Source: Typhlomys cinereus
Taxonomy: Eukaryota; Chordata; Mammalia; Rodentia; Platacanthomyidae
NCBI GenBank assembly: GCA_023101885.1
Contig: JALPQD010000017.1
Coordinates: 913,428-977,427 of the forward strand
Direction of reading: 5' to 3'
Length of the DNA: 64,000 nucleotides
Part shown: one piece after another, positions 10,971-21,850 of the stretch
How the letters are laid out: every line of letters starts with the position of its first letter
Numbering within the stretch: position 1 is the first letter of the stretch
Position numbers and translations under genes: made by a program
The notes under the pieces: model-generated
Seen by the model: the letters and a program-made list of their open reading frames with translations, nothing else
The model's database searches: none
Told to the model about the DNA's origin: nothing

Positions 10971-12539
10971 ATTCCAAACTCCCTTCTTATTACCATATGC
11001 CTTTGGTTAAAGTTGCACCACCTAATGAAACATTATTCACGTAAGAAAAGGCTGTTTCTGTGAATGTTAATTGGAATGATTTGGAAAGAACCAGTAAAAA
11101 CAGTTGCTACAAAGAGCTGAAGGCTGCGATAGATGTCAGTAAAACCACACTAAGGGACGGAGCTAAACAGTGAGGCCCCAAAATGGTTCTGTGCTGATTT
11201 GGCCTTTAGGTTTGCTGTAGCGGTTGAAAGATCCCAAAGTGGAAACGAGAGGTGTTGAGTCTGGGAATGGTTGCTCAAAGTGATCGGAGCCCCTAGTCTG
11301 TGGCACCTCAGAGTCGCTTGAGCCTATGCAATAACATTTTAGAAAGAGTCGACAAAGCAGAGTTCAACTATCATGCTAACATAGCACAAAATGTTAGCAT
11401 TAAGCACATAGCATTACGGCACAAATGTCAGGTTTTATGCGATTCTCCTGCTTTACTTAGCTGACTTTTGCAAGATAATCAATGACTATGGACCTTAGAG
11501 AAAAGTTTACCAATGTACTTAGAGCGTGAATTAGACAGAAGAGTAAGTCACCCACAGCCCACTGGCTCCGTCTCCCTCGTCACCAGGGATTTTTCATTTT
11601 TCTCTTGTTTGTGGATTGTTCTCATCCATGCCCTGAAAAAGGTGCTATGCCAGGACGGGAGGAATAGGCAGACGTGGCATCCCCAGGGACCACCTTGCTG
11701 GAGTCTTGGCCTGCCTGACCGCCCACTTTCTCCTGGCCTGCTGACCTCACCCGATGCCACACCTCCCATCCTCCCTTGCGGCCCAGCCCATGGCTTTATC
11801 TAGCTCTTTCCTTTCCCTGGCATTCAATCCACTTAGCCTGGCCAAATCCTCCCCATTCCACAGCCGCCGCCTCCCATGCCTCCTGCCGGAATGTCCACGG
11901 CAGAAGTGATCCGTTTTTATTCTCTTTTGGAATATCGCGTTGTGTTCTCTTGTGGAATTTACCATTTTCTAACTTGCATGACAGAACTTAAAAGACTCGA
12001 TGGTTTCCCTGGTGTTCGGGGTCACGCAGGTTGATGTCTCCGTTTCTTCGCCTTTTGTCACCTTGAAACGTCCCAAGAGAAGCGATCTGAAGGATTTGAC
12101 TCCATTGCTCCTGGCTCAAGGGTTGGGGGAGCATCGAAGCAAGCAGGTGTGTGGGGGGAAAACAGCTGCTGACTGTGTTAACAAAGGAGATGGGCACACC
12201 CGGCCATTGCAAGGCACCCTTCAAAGGCCTGTGACCCACTTCCTCCATCCAGGCTCCACCTTCAACAGTTCCATCACCTTCTGATCGTCTTTCAAATTTT
12301 CAGTCCGTCAGTTGATTAAACTGTGGGAAAGACCAGAGTCCTCATGGTCTGGCCAGTCGCCTCTCAACACAGATCTCTCAGGCATCTCTCAACCCAACCC
12401 ACTTGAAAATCGAAATGATCTAGGCTCATTACATTCAGCATCTCCACATTGCCTGGTCCATAGGGTCATTCCTAAATTCCACCTGCTGCCTTAATTACTG
12501 GAATCCTATACATGAGCATTGCTAAGCACAGGAGATGAT
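10969..12539. other. Unique non-coding sequence
   Basis: No repeat family recognised. 11500-12300 is GC-richer with many overlapping short open frames on both strands, typical of non-coding DNA of higher GC content. Confidence 0.4.
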
Positions 12540-13190
12540 GAAGAGGAAATGCCTGTTGATAGATTATGAATGTGTTTCCGTATCGCTGTGAAATGTTTCA
12601 AATTGGCATCTTTTAGTCACCAGCTAGTTTGCAAGTAACACAAGGGGCTCTGTCAAAAGGAGAGTTCTCTGGAAATTTTATTTGTTTGGGAACCTTGCAT
12701 TCTGTGGAGATTTTCCTGCTTGCTGGAAAACATCTGGAGATAAAATGAAAGAAATTAAACTTTTCCTCGTATTTCTAGAAATATTATTCTTTCAGGGATT
12801 TTCTTATTCTCTTATGACCCAAATGGAGAGGTAAGGGATTATGAAGCACATGACACTTCTATGGAAATCTTAAAATGTGGAAAAACATTATTCTCCCAGC
12901 TGCATTATAAGGGCTACATATCTGACTCGTCATAGCCTGGGCCGCTGTATGTGGGAATGACCTAAGCAGTTACCCAGGATGACCATGATTCCAAATCATT
13001 ATAGCCTTCGCCCTCTGAAGCAAATGTGTTCACGGGAGTCCCAAATTGCCTGTTTCTGCCACATGATCATTTCGAAAGAAAATAATTGCAGCACAGTAAT
13101 GCCCTTTATGCTGTTAATGAGACTTAGTAGCTCCACCTTACAGATCAAAGTTATACCTTCCCAGTCATGGCTAATGCCCCTCACTTAGCA
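12540..13190. promoter_or_regulatory. Candidate conserved non-coding segment
   Basis: Repeat-free AT-rich sequence with several homeodomain-like cores (ATTA/TAAT), TGCATTATAAGG and CTGTTAATGAGAC. It contains no SINE, LTR or simple repeat over about 650 bp in a repeat-dense window. Composition and repeat depletion are the only evidence; conservation has not been tested. Confidence 0.25.
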
Positions 13191-13719
13191 GGCTGCTGAA
13201 GTGCATTCGGCCTGAGAGGAGGTCAACCTGCCTCTACAGGGCCCGTGGGGAGGCAGGGGCACAGTGGAAGCTCAGGGGTCTTGGGTCAGTGTGCTGGGCT
13301 AACATCCTGCTCCCCTCCCTGTGGGCCAGTGTGGCTTCAACTGCCACGGCTCCTTCTCCCTCCACAGCAAGGACTTGGTGGAAAACAAATGACTCCCTAT
13401 AGATGTCTTGCAGACTTCTAAAGACAAAATGCACTTGTGTCCCTGATGCAATTGTATATTCCACTCGTTAAGCCTCTTATGTGCCCTGCAAGCGAGGCAA
13501 GGCAAGTGCCCAGGCTGGACCGTCTGAAATGCCTGACGCCTGACCACTCTCAACTTCCAACATGGATTGCACTACTATGATCCCGTTGTTATAGCTGAAG
13601 AAACTACAGAATTCACAGTTCCCACTCTTAGGGTGGCATCCTATTCTATGAAAAAGTCTAGCACCAAAGAGTTACCCCAAACAGAAAGGGCAAACACTCC
13701 AAAGAAAAGAGAGTGTGGC

Positions 13720-13723
<4 letters not shown>
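13191..13723. other. Unique non-coding sequence
   Basis: No gene or known repeat recognised. Overlapping open frames on the minus strand (13234-13553) have no domain. Confidence 0.35.
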
Positions 13724-13759
<36 letters not shown>

Positions 13760-13776
13760 ACACGCGCGCACGCACA
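13724..13776. repeat. Microsatellite (CA)n with CG interruptions
   Basis: About 50 bp of ACAC repeats ending in CGCGCGCACGCAC. Flanked on the right by an A-rich stretch, suggesting a retroposon tail. Alternating purine-pyrimidine sequence. Confidence 0.95.
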
Positions 13777-14077
13777 ATTGAATAAATAATAATAAAAAAA
13801 AAGAGGGTGTGGGCAAAGACTATGTACCAGCGCTGCACAGAAGAAACACAATGGTAGTAAATGTAAATTAAAAAAAGAGCAAACTCACCACAATCAAAGT
13901 ACATACATTAAAACAAAAACCAGGTGCTTCTTCCATTAGTCCTAAACTATCAAGCAGTATAATCCCTCATTAGTCAGTTCTACACATAGTCACATAGTGA
14001 CAACCCCCGAGCTATCCTGGGACCACAGAGAAGATAAGCATAATCTTTTCCTCTGTAATAATCTGACACACGTATCT

Positions 14078-14290
14078 TCTAGGAGCCCAGGAAGGATCCA
14101 AACTTCTCAAGAGGACTTCACGAAAGAGGTTGATTCGCGCTGACTCTTATATAAAGTCCAGATTTGGATAAAGGAGGACAGGATACTCAGGGACCGTGGA
14201 AGAGAAGTCTAGAGGTACGGAGGAATAGAGTACAGGCCAAAAGCAACTGGGGCGCCTATGAGACTGGACCAGAAGTAAATTCCATAGAGA
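14078..14290 (-). mobile_element. L2 LINE fragment, reverse
   Basis: Reads like the reversed 3' region of L2: GGAGCCCAGGAAGGATCCAA, then a block about hormone-response-like GTTGATTCGCGCTGACTC, then GGATAAAGGAGGACAGGATA and GTACAGGCCAAAAGCAACTGGG. L2 is a LINE extinct since before placental mammals diverged. Diverged; the orientation call is moderate. Confidence 0.6.
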
Positions 14291-14439
14291 AAAAGAACTA
14301 AGGGATTGCTTCAGAGATGACAAGCTTCTGTCATATCACAGGAAGTGAGCCAGGAGGGTAAAAATGGGCAAGAACGTGTTCTCAAGTGCTGCTCCGTGGC
14401 AGACACCGCTGGAGATGTCGGGGGGAAAGTATGTGGATG

Positions 14440-14850
14440 AGCAAACAAAGATAGTTGCCACTGGGGAGAATGTTCTCGTACAGAGACACGCACGCCACAG
14501 TAGATGTAACAAACAAGCAAGCTGAATATAAGGTAAACAGCAGGAGTAAGAGCGAACAGCAGAAGGGGATCAGGGCTGAGGCCGGGGACAGATGTGGTGA
14601 CGTTCTCAACTGTGGTGCTCAGGACAGGTCCCCAGGAGAGGTGAGATGTGATCAAAGACTTTAGAGAGACAAGGGAGTCTGCCGAGCAGATCCCTGGGAG
14701 AAGAGCCCCTCGGACACAGGAGAAAGAAAGCCTGAGGCTGAGGACCAATATGGAGGCCAGAAAGTCTGGAGCGAAGTAAGTAAGGAGGGAGACGCACGAA
14801 ATGAGGTCAGCAGGCCAATAGGAGGACACATCGCCCACAGAAAGGACCTT
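14440..14850 (-). mobile_element. L2 LINE 3' end, reverse
   Basis: The order of motifs fits a reversed L2 3' end: AAAGATAGTTGCCACTGG with GAGAATGTTCTCGTACAGAG (a cattctagtgggagagacag-like region), ACAAACAAGCAAGC, CCTGGGAGAAGAGCCCCTCG, and GAAATGAGGTCAGCAGGCCAA near the far end. The 175-codon minus-strand open frame (14311-14838) is a by-product of the L2 sense sequence and lacks any reverse transcriptase motif. Confidence 0.68.
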
Positions 14851-16490
14851 GACTTAGCCCTGGGTCATTCAGCATCAAGCAGGTGGGAATTCTCCAGGTG
14901 CGCTGGCTTTAGATGGGCGTATGGCTGTGTCATCCGTAGAAGCAAAATGCCAGAGGAAACGGCATAGACGTGGCAGGTGGAAGGAGTGGGCGTTGGAACA
15001 CTCGGACTTTCTCCTCGGCCTGCTTGCTGGTTCCCCAGTGCAACGGTTAGCATTAACCGTCCCCCCGACAGCCAGGAGGCAGGCTCTGAGACCACCTGAG
15101 AGTTTTCTCTAGGTGACAGTTGGTCGGTCTCTAGTCATGCCTGTAAGGGCTGCGTTAGTTGCATGATTAACATGAGAAGAACCAGCCCATTGTGGGGCTG
15201 AACTCTGCCCTAGGCAGGTGGTCCCGGACTACACAAGGATGGAAAGAGCTAGCAAGCAAGTCCATATCCAGGCTTCTTGCTTTTCACTACAGAGATGTCG
15301 TGACAAGTCCCTCCATTCCTGGTTGACACGAAGGACCGTGACCTGGGGTCGTGAGATCGAATGGAACCCTTTTCCATTAAGTTGCTCGGGCCGGACATTT
15401 CATTGCAGCGACATGAAACCGTGACTGAACCAGCGTGAAGAAGCAGAAGTGACTGTAGGTAGGATCAGACTGCTCCCAGGTCAGGACCAAATACTGCCCT
15501 GCAGTTTGGCTGTGGCCCACATCGTTAGTGAATTTTAGCACTAACACAGCGAGCGCAGTGAGGGGCAGGGAGGAGGAGGAGAGGAGGTAGCCAGCCCAGC
15601 ACGGACCTTGTTCTCTTTGAAGATGCTCTGGGGTTCAACAGGTGATAGTCAGTCCCCTGTGGGTACAAGCTGACGCCTCACACACACACCTCGCCTGGAA
15701 AGGCGACATGGCAAGGGAGAGACACAGAAGTGACTTTAAATCATGCAGATGGGTGTGCGCGCATCTGTAGTGCACTGTTGTCAATACAACTGGGTGGGAA
15801 CCCATCCTTCCCTCGCGCATCCGTCGCCTCACTGTGCCTGTGGGCACCTCCCTTCTCTCTCCTGCCAGAAGACAGACTTCCTGTAGACGAGAACCTGCTC
15901 ATGTCGGATACAATCAAGCCCGTTGGGTGTGTGGACTGGATCGCTGCCTGTCTGCGGAGGCTGAAGCCAAGACGACCTGAGGTAGTTGACAAGACAGAAG
16001 GTTGACAGTGACCCTATATGCCAGAGAGCCAGGTCACACACAGTCCCACAGGTGACCCGAAGAAGCCAGGCACGTACGAAAGCGAACATCCTCTAAAAGC
16101 CCCTTAAGTTCCTCTTTGAGAAAATGGGAATGAAAGGCCAAGTCACCTCCTACCCAGGATTGCCAGGGAGCGCAGCGTTAATAACTACGAAGTCTCCTAA
16201 GGGAAATCAAGGCCTCGTAAATGATATCTTAGCTGTTCTAGCGGTTATGAAACGTTCCTGAGCCTTGGCTGGGCTGAAGCTATTAATAAGCCAAACATGG
16301 TATTTCACCTAAGTTACTGATGAGGCATATAATAATAAGGTAATTTCCACACGCTCAGGGGGATTGCTTTCTGTTTAAAGCTGTAATACACACAACCACA
16401 AAGGGTAGACCTGAGGCAGGGCAGACAGGAGGTAAAAACGATTTCAACATTCCGGAATAGATCCACAACATCTTTCTCTAAATGTCCTCT
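14851..16490. other. Unique non-coding sequence
   Basis: No gene called. 15620-16000 has moderate CpG content and overlapping open frames on both strands (up to 91 codons), none with a domain. 16090-16440 is repeat-poor. Nothing else recognised. Confidence 0.4.
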
Positions 16491-16531
16491 GGCTCTCTCT
16501 CGCTCTCTCTCTCTCTCTCTCTTTCTCTCTG
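16491..16531. repeat. (CT)n microsatellite
   Basis: About 40 bp of CTCT repeat with rare interruptions, next to an ATTTAATTAAT stretch. Confidence 0.9.
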
Positions 16532-16637
16532 TAATTTAATTAATGTTTTTAGAAAACAGAAAGCTATTGTCTGACAGTTGTAGAGGCCAGAAGTCCAAAA
16601 TGCAAGGCCTGAGTTTCAAGCTTTATTTCTGGGTTCT

Positions 16638-16818
16638 TTCTGAGACAGGGTCTTGCCCTGAGCCCAGGCTGACCTCAAACTCCCAGTTCTCCTGCCTCAC
16701 TCTCAGGAGTGGGGGCTCGCAGGTACGCGCCAGCACCCTTAGCTTCTCTATGGTTCTGGAGAATCAAACCTAGGCCTTTGTGCATGCTACGCTACCTTTC
16801 TACCACTGGGGGGGGGGG
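16638..16818 (-). mobile_element. B1-ID composite SINE, reverse
   Basis: Reversed B1: TTCTGAGACAGGGTCTTGCC, CCCAGGCTGACCTCAAACTC, TCTCCTGCCTCACTCTCAG, GGTACGCGCCAGCACC. A reversed ID part follows (GGAGAATCAAACCTAGGCC, TTTGTGCATGCTACGC, ACCACTGGGGGGG). The poly-G stretch at 16809-16818 marks the outer edge. Confidence 0.92.
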
Positions 16819-17330
16819 CGCCTCTTTTTATCAAAGCAATTTTGTCCGCCTGCCTGCCCGTACCCAGCAAGAAAGCACCCCGCTACCTACTGCTTCCTTC
16901 TTGGCTTTCCCTCCATACAGCAGTGCTCCACTCTTCTGGGGCCACCTGAGTCTTAACCCAACCCAACCCACTGCTTCTAGTCAAAGCTGGGGAGCTTTCC
17001 CCTCTCCCAGACTCCCTTTTCAGGAGAACCTCCGACTTTGATCAGTTCCCCCAGTGCTCAGAGAGAACCTCTGGTTTCAACCCGTTGGTTCCCCCGGTTG
17101 GCTCAGGAAGAACATGGTTAAAAGTCGCCTTCGCGATCAATCTCCTTGGAGAACACTGAACTCACTTGTGCACAGAGCATGTTATAATTAATAACAGACA
17201 CTCCCATAGGGCGTCTCTGGGGGCCTCTTGGCCAAGGCGCGCGAGAGAACAAGCATTAGACTTAAAGCCTCTGCTTTCAGTGCTGAGGAAACAGGCTTTG
17301 AGCAGGCGACTCCTGGCCAAACTCACACAT
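16819..17330. other. Unique non-coding sequence
   Basis: GC-rich, pyrimidine-biased sequence without a recognised gene or repeat. A short CpG cluster (AAGGCGCGCGAGAG) lies near 17236-17250. Confidence 0.35.
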
Positions 17331-17655
17331 GTATGAGTTTCCTACGGCTAGTGTAACAAGTTACCACAAATGGGGTGGCTTGAAGTAGCCTGAATTTACT
17401 TTCGTGCTGTCGTATAGCTCTCCCTGTCCCAAGTCATTCTCAGTGAGATAAAACTGATGTGGGCGGGGCTCTTACTTTTGGAGGTTGGAAGTAAGTACAT
17501 GGATCCAGGTCTCCAGGGCCTGGACCAATTGCCTTTCCACCCAGCACAATTAACATTACCTTCTCCACAGTAGTTGCCGTAGCCCGTGAGGACGCTTGTG
17601 GGCCCACGTAAGATCAGAAGAATCCCCTCCTCTTGCTTACTTCTGTCTGCAAAGC
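17331..17655 (-). mobile_element. MLT1-like LTR, reverse
   Basis: Starts like reversed MLT1: TGAGTTTCCTACGGCTAG, TGTAACAAGTTACCACAAAT, GGGGTGGCTTGAAGTAGC, CTGAATTTACTTTCG. MLT1 is an old MaLR LTR family common to placental mammals. The 3' portion is diverged and is followed at 17661 by a younger LTR insertion. Confidence 0.7.
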
Positions 17656-17660
17656 CCCTC

Positions 17661-18003
17661 ATAGCAGTTACTCTACTCTGATGCTATGAGACACCACTGA
17701 GGTTCAAACAGCTTAAGCGAGAAAGGGGAGATTTATTCAGCTGACGGCTCCAGAAGGGAGCTACGATCCTTCACAGACGAAAAGACATGGCTGTAGCAGA
17801 AGTCGGAGGAGTCACTGCAGACACCACGGGGGCTGAGCCTCTGCGAGCTGCTGCGAGCATGAGCGTCACTCACTCAAGCAGGGCAGCGCTGCCATCCTCA
17901 AGGCCACCACGCTCCACTCCTAACGGTGCCATAACTTTCTGAAATAATCAAAGATTCAAACACATGAGCCTATGAGGGACGATTCACTTTTCAAACCATG
18001 ACA
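17661..18003 (-). mobile_element. MaLR-type solo LTR, reverse, with 5 bp duplication
   Basis: Reversed copy of the same LTR family as the provirus at 31719-33926. The right end AACACATGAGCCTATGAGGG and TCAAACCATGACA is the reverse complement of the family 5' end. The left part has AGATTTATTCAGCTGACGGC, the reversed AATAAAT poly-A signal region. The pentamer CCCTC lies at 17656-17660 and again at 18004-18008, as expected of a 5 bp LTR target-site duplication. Confidence 0.87.
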
Positions 18004-18093
18004 CCCTCTTACCATGCCGGGCAACACCCGAAGAGTCTGGGAACCAGAGAGACTATGAGGCTACGCTATGTCAAGTACCAAACATGAGTACTA

Positions 18094-18098
18094 CACAC

Positions 18099-18134
<36 letters not shown>

Positions 18135-18141
18135 GCGCACA
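18094..18141. repeat. (AC)n microsatellite with CG steps
   Basis: About 48 bp of ACAC with GCACGCGCAC at the right end. Confidence 0.95.
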
Positions 18142-18585
18142 TGCCCCTTCCTGGTACTCATCTAGCTCCAACTTACAATCATCATAAACTTGTTAGGCAG
18201 CCCTTACACTTCTTCAGATAAGGTCCCAGTGGATAGAAGCTGCTTCTACAGTTAAATCCCCGAGAATAGGTTAGCCTATGCAAGTGACCTTCACCCTTTC
18301 ACACCCCCCCCAGGCTGCCAGTCCTTCTGTGACCCCACAGCTGAGCCTTCAGGTTTCTTTGTTTATGTACATATTCTTTCTCTTTTGCCTCTAGAGCAGT
18401 TCACCTGAGATGTCCACTTGGCAAATGAGAACTGAGCTTTTAGGCGTGCCTGTGAAGAGCTGTCTAGCTAAGGCATGCCTGTAGAAGATTCTCTGAGACA
18501 GCACAGACCCAGCCTACAGTGGGCGGGGCCGACCCCCCCCAGCAAGCGGATAAAATGAGGCTGGAATCTGGGAGATTGGCAAGTG
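18142..18585. other. Unique non-coding sequence
   Basis: No gene or repeat recognised apart from short poly-C runs near 18303 and 18532. Confidence 0.35.
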
Positions 18586-18900
18586 TTACTGTTACTTTTC
18601 TGTCTGTTGCTGTGAGAAGACGCTCGGATAGAACTTAAAGAAGAAAGACTTACAGTTCCAGAAAAGAGCTACAGTCCAGTATGGCAGAAACAGGCATGAC
18701 AGCAGGAGGAAGCTAGAAGGCAGCTGGTTTAGGTCACCACAGCCGTTATGGAGGCAGAGGAAGCCAGAGACAATTGCAGGAAGGGAAGGGCGGGGCTTCC
18801 AAGCCTAACCGCCTCTCCCCCTACACACACACACACACCTGCCTTTCTCCAGCAAGTCTCCTAAAGATGCCACTGTCTGCTCGAACACTGACAGCTACGA
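18586..18900 (-). mobile_element. MaLR-type LTR fragment, reverse
   Basis: TGTTACTTTTC..., TGTTGCTGTGAGAAGACGC, AGAAAGACTTACAGTTCCAG, GCTACAGTCCAGTATGGCAG and TTATGGAGGCAGAGG follow the reversed 3' half of the LTR family. A short CA microsatellite (18824-18838) and a diverged right end follow. It is directly followed by an LTR-like fragment in the opposite orientation. Confidence 0.65.
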
Positions 18901-18939
18901 TGCAAACACATGGGGGGACAACTCCCATGAGAGCAAACC

Positions 18940-19138
18940 ATGAGAGCAAGCTAGAAGTCTGTCCCCCTCTCATGGCTTCCTGTGGACATGGTATGGCCCC
19001 TGCAGCTGGCATGGACTCTCTTGGCATCGTAATGGGCTGTAGCCTAGAGAATCAGGAGCCTGAAGAAACCCCACCCCACGTTCCTTTGAGTTGCTTCGGT
19101 CATGTATTTATCTCAGCAATTGAAGAGTAACTAAGACA
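18940..19138 (+). mobile_element. LTR 3'-end fragment, forward
   Basis: The right end TTGAGTTGCTTCGGTCATG, ATCTCAGCAATTGAAGAGTAACTAAGACA (read in two pieces) resembles the 3' terminus of MaLR LTRs (agttgcttgggtca...cagcaacagaagtaactaagaca). Upstream GTAATGGGCTGTAGCC fits the antimony of the family (a GGACTGTA block). The left edge is unclear. Confidence 0.55.
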
Positions 19139-19394
19139 GCCCCTGGGGTTCATGTGCTTTTCTGGGCCCATTTCTCCCCACCCAACCTGTGTGCTGCTTC
19201 TGTATGTCGCCTTCATTTGGCATCCTTAGCAGTCCTCGTGAATGCTCTGCTTGAGCCTCAGAACATCTGTTCACTAATAGCATTTTTACCTTTTCATTGC
19301 AAATTGCAAAGGCCACAGACTGGCCACGAGAGAGAAGTGACTTCTCAAAATGTAGAAACGAAGCAAAACAGAAAGCCCAATTCTTTGGTGAGGC

Positions 19395-19605
19395 TTGCTT
19401 GCTTGCTTTTAGAGATAGAGTCTCGCGTAGCCCAGGATGGCCTCGAACTTGACACGTAGCCCAGGATGACCTTAAACTGCTGATTGCCCTGCCTCTACTT
19501 CCCACGAGCATGGTGCCACATGCCTCAGGTCCGTGCCGAGAGTGGAACTCAGGCTTCTGCATGCGGAGCAAGCACTCTACTGCGGCGCTACATCCCCAGG
19601 CCTGA
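19395..19605 (-). mobile_element. B1-ID composite SINE, reverse
   Basis: Reversed B1: AGAGATAGAGTCTCGCGTAG, CCCAGGATGGCCTCGAACTTG, with a repeated TAGCCCAGGATGACCTTAAAC. ID-like sequence follows (GAGTGGAACTCAGGCTTC, CGGAGCAAGCACTCTACTGC). The doubled CCCAGGATG block shows a small internal duplication. Confidence 0.9.
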
Positions 19606-19627
19606 CTGAGTCCATTTAAAACCCACT

Positions 19628-19908
19628 TGCGAGCTGGATAGATGGTTCAGGGGTTAAGCCTCTGCCTTGCAAACAGAAGGTCCTGAGTTCAGATCCCAGA
19701 TCCCATGTAAAAATATCAGGCAGAAATGGCGGTGGCCTGTTCTTCCCTTCCTGGAAGGTGGAGGTTGAAAAACTCCAGAGCCAAGCAAAAAGGTGGTAGA
19801 AGCAATCCAGGGTGATTCCTAAAGCCTCCACAGGTATACATAGTGTCCTCTGATACACACAGACACACACAAACACACACACACATGCAATAAATAAGCA
19901 CATAAATC
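19628..19908 (+). mobile_element. tRNA-derived SINE, well preserved
   Basis: GAGCTGGATAGATGGTTCAG (A-box region), GCCTTGCAAACAGAAGGTCC, TGAGTTCAGATCCCAGATCC (B-box region), GGCAGAAATGGCGGTGGCC, GCAATCCAGGGTGATTCC, CCTCCACAGG and a CA-rich tail ending AATAAATAAGCAC. Similar sequence TTAAAAYCCACT occurs at both edges (near 19617-19627 and 19910-19921), a likely imperfect target-site duplication. This is a good reference copy for the family. Confidence 0.92.
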
Positions 19909-19915
19909 CTTAAAA

Positions 19916-20870
19916 TCCACTCGTTCCTTTCTCTCCTCTGTCATTTACCCTGAAGAGTAAGATCTAAAGGAAAACTCTAGACTGTCCCAGGCAGAATGGG
20001 ACTAAGAGTGCTGAGTGAGGATCCTCGGTAGGCTACAACTGTGCTGACTGGCTAAGGGTCCCAGAGCGTAAGAATCAAGATCTCCATGGCCCGTCTCAGG
20101 AGGCTCCTGCAGAAAGTACTCTGTCCACATGATCCCTTCCTGTAGAAGCGCTGTTTCCTGTGCCAGGCGTCCTGCTGCTGAAGGGGCACTGTCTCCATCT
20201 GACAGACGAGAAGGTGGTAGACGTGCCAGCGCCAGGAACCTGAGCAGACTGGACTTCAGCAATGCCAGTGAGCCAGCTCTGCAAACCAATGCCATATCTA
20301 CCATGTTTGCCAGCCACCACTCCAGAGAGCGGCTTTGGGGATTTGATGGCGCCCCCAACAGAGACGGGAGTGAACCAAAGCAGGTGAGTGAGAAAGGAAT
20401 TCTAGAAGAGGGGTAGAATTCACAGTCAGTGTCTTCTCATCCCAACAGACTCCAGTTCAAACAATTGTGCTCGATACTGATCATTTATGGGATGTGTCTT
20501 TTAAACCGTCTCTCTCTCTCTCTTTTTCTCCCCCCGACCCCATATCTCCACCTCCCGTGCCTCCAGAATGTGTGTTTGGTTGAAACCCTGGGTTGGTTTT
20601 GGGCTTTGCTTTGTTTCAGTGGTTTCCACGCGCTCAGTCCTTGGAGCACAGATGGATGGAACCCAGTCGCCGGAAGCTTCTAGCTGTGCGCACACACATA
20701 GTCCTTTTTCTTTCTTCTTTTCTTTTGTGCCTTGGGGCACTTGTCCCTGCAGAAAGCGCCTGTGGATGGTCACACTCGCTGGATCGTATTTACACGCCAT
20801 CCCCACTACCTTGTCACTTCTCTGGGGACACCCAAGTTTTATGCATAACAGCAATGGGTCATTAGTCTAA
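19916..20870. other. Unique non-coding sequence
   Basis: GC-moderate sequence with overlapping open frames up to 118 codons on either strand (20002-20416, 20501-20870), none with a recognisable domain. A short (CT)n run lies near 20507-20525. No known repeat. Confidence 0.4.
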
Positions 20871-20879
20871 CTAAGTCTG

Positions 20880-21135
20880 CGCCCCATCCGTGGCTTCTGC
20901 AGGAAGAGACGGAGCATAATGTGCAATTTCAGCTTTATCTGGAGAGGATTTTTCAATCCTCTCACAGACTAAATCATTTTATCAGGTTTTTTAATTTTTT
21001 TTTTACTTGTTCCATTAAACCACAGAACTGGAACATACTCGTGAATGGTTTCTTTCTGCTTTAACTCCTGACATAACAAAAACTGGTAATTAACTGGCTC
21101 AGAGACTTTTACAATAGCCTCTTTAAATAAGTTCC
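20880..21135. promoter_or_regulatory. Candidate conserved non-coding segment
   Basis: Repeat-free AT-rich block with TAAATCATTTTATCAGG, CCATTAAACCACAG, TGGTAATTAACTGGC and CTTTAAATAAG. Several TAAT/ATTA cores are close together. Proposed only on composition and absence of repeats. Confidence 0.28.
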
Positions 21136-21486
21136 AGTGCCCAGCTCCGGCAGGCTGGCTCTGCGCCGCCGCGGCCCATCAGCAATGGTCCCCTTATTAA
21201 ACAAGCTATCACTTCACGCTGCACGCCCCTTAGCTGAATGCCCCTCCATGCCGGTCTGCTTGCAAGTACCCTCCTCTCTCCAGCACCTGCCCCAGGAAAG
21301 TCATTCGCCATTGTGGGGCTCCTTCTCCATTCCAGCCGGGTTTTCTCCACTTCCTAAAAATTCAGGGTCCCCGGCCCAGGCTCCTGAGGCTCTGTCAGAC
21401 AGACACAGCATCTCAATCATGAGGATTGTTTCCGTGGCGCGCTCAACAAGAGGTTTTTGAATCTGATCTGTTTCAATCTTCTGCTT

Positions 21487-21850
21487 TGCTCCAGCAGGGG
21501 CTGGGGCATGGCTCCATCGGCGGGGCGCTTTGCCTTCAAGCACAGGATCCGAGTTTGATCCCCAGAATGCGTATACAAAACCCAGGCATAGCGGTTCATA
21601 CTTGTGAGCCCGGCCCTGGAGAGGAGGAGACAGATAACTCCCGGGGCTCGCCGGCCAGCTAACCTCGACAAATTAAGAAGATCCAGACAGTGAGTGACCT
21701 ACGGTAAAGAAGCAAGGTGTGGACGGCATGCTGTGAGGGGCTATTCCGTGTTTACCTCCTTCCTCCTTGCACGCTGCGCACATGCATGTGCACTGTATCG
21801 CACACACACGAACACACCCACACGCAAATGCTACCCTCGTTTCTTACTAG
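21487..21850 (+). mobile_element. tRNA-derived SINE, diverged
   Basis: GGGGCTGGGGCATGGCTCC (A-box region) and GGATCCGAGTTTGATCCCC (B box) are followed by AAACCCAGGCATAGCGG, a B1-like AGCCCGGCCCTGGAGAGG segment and a CA-rich tail from about 21775. CpG-rich for a SINE, suggesting limited CpG decay. Confidence 0.72.
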
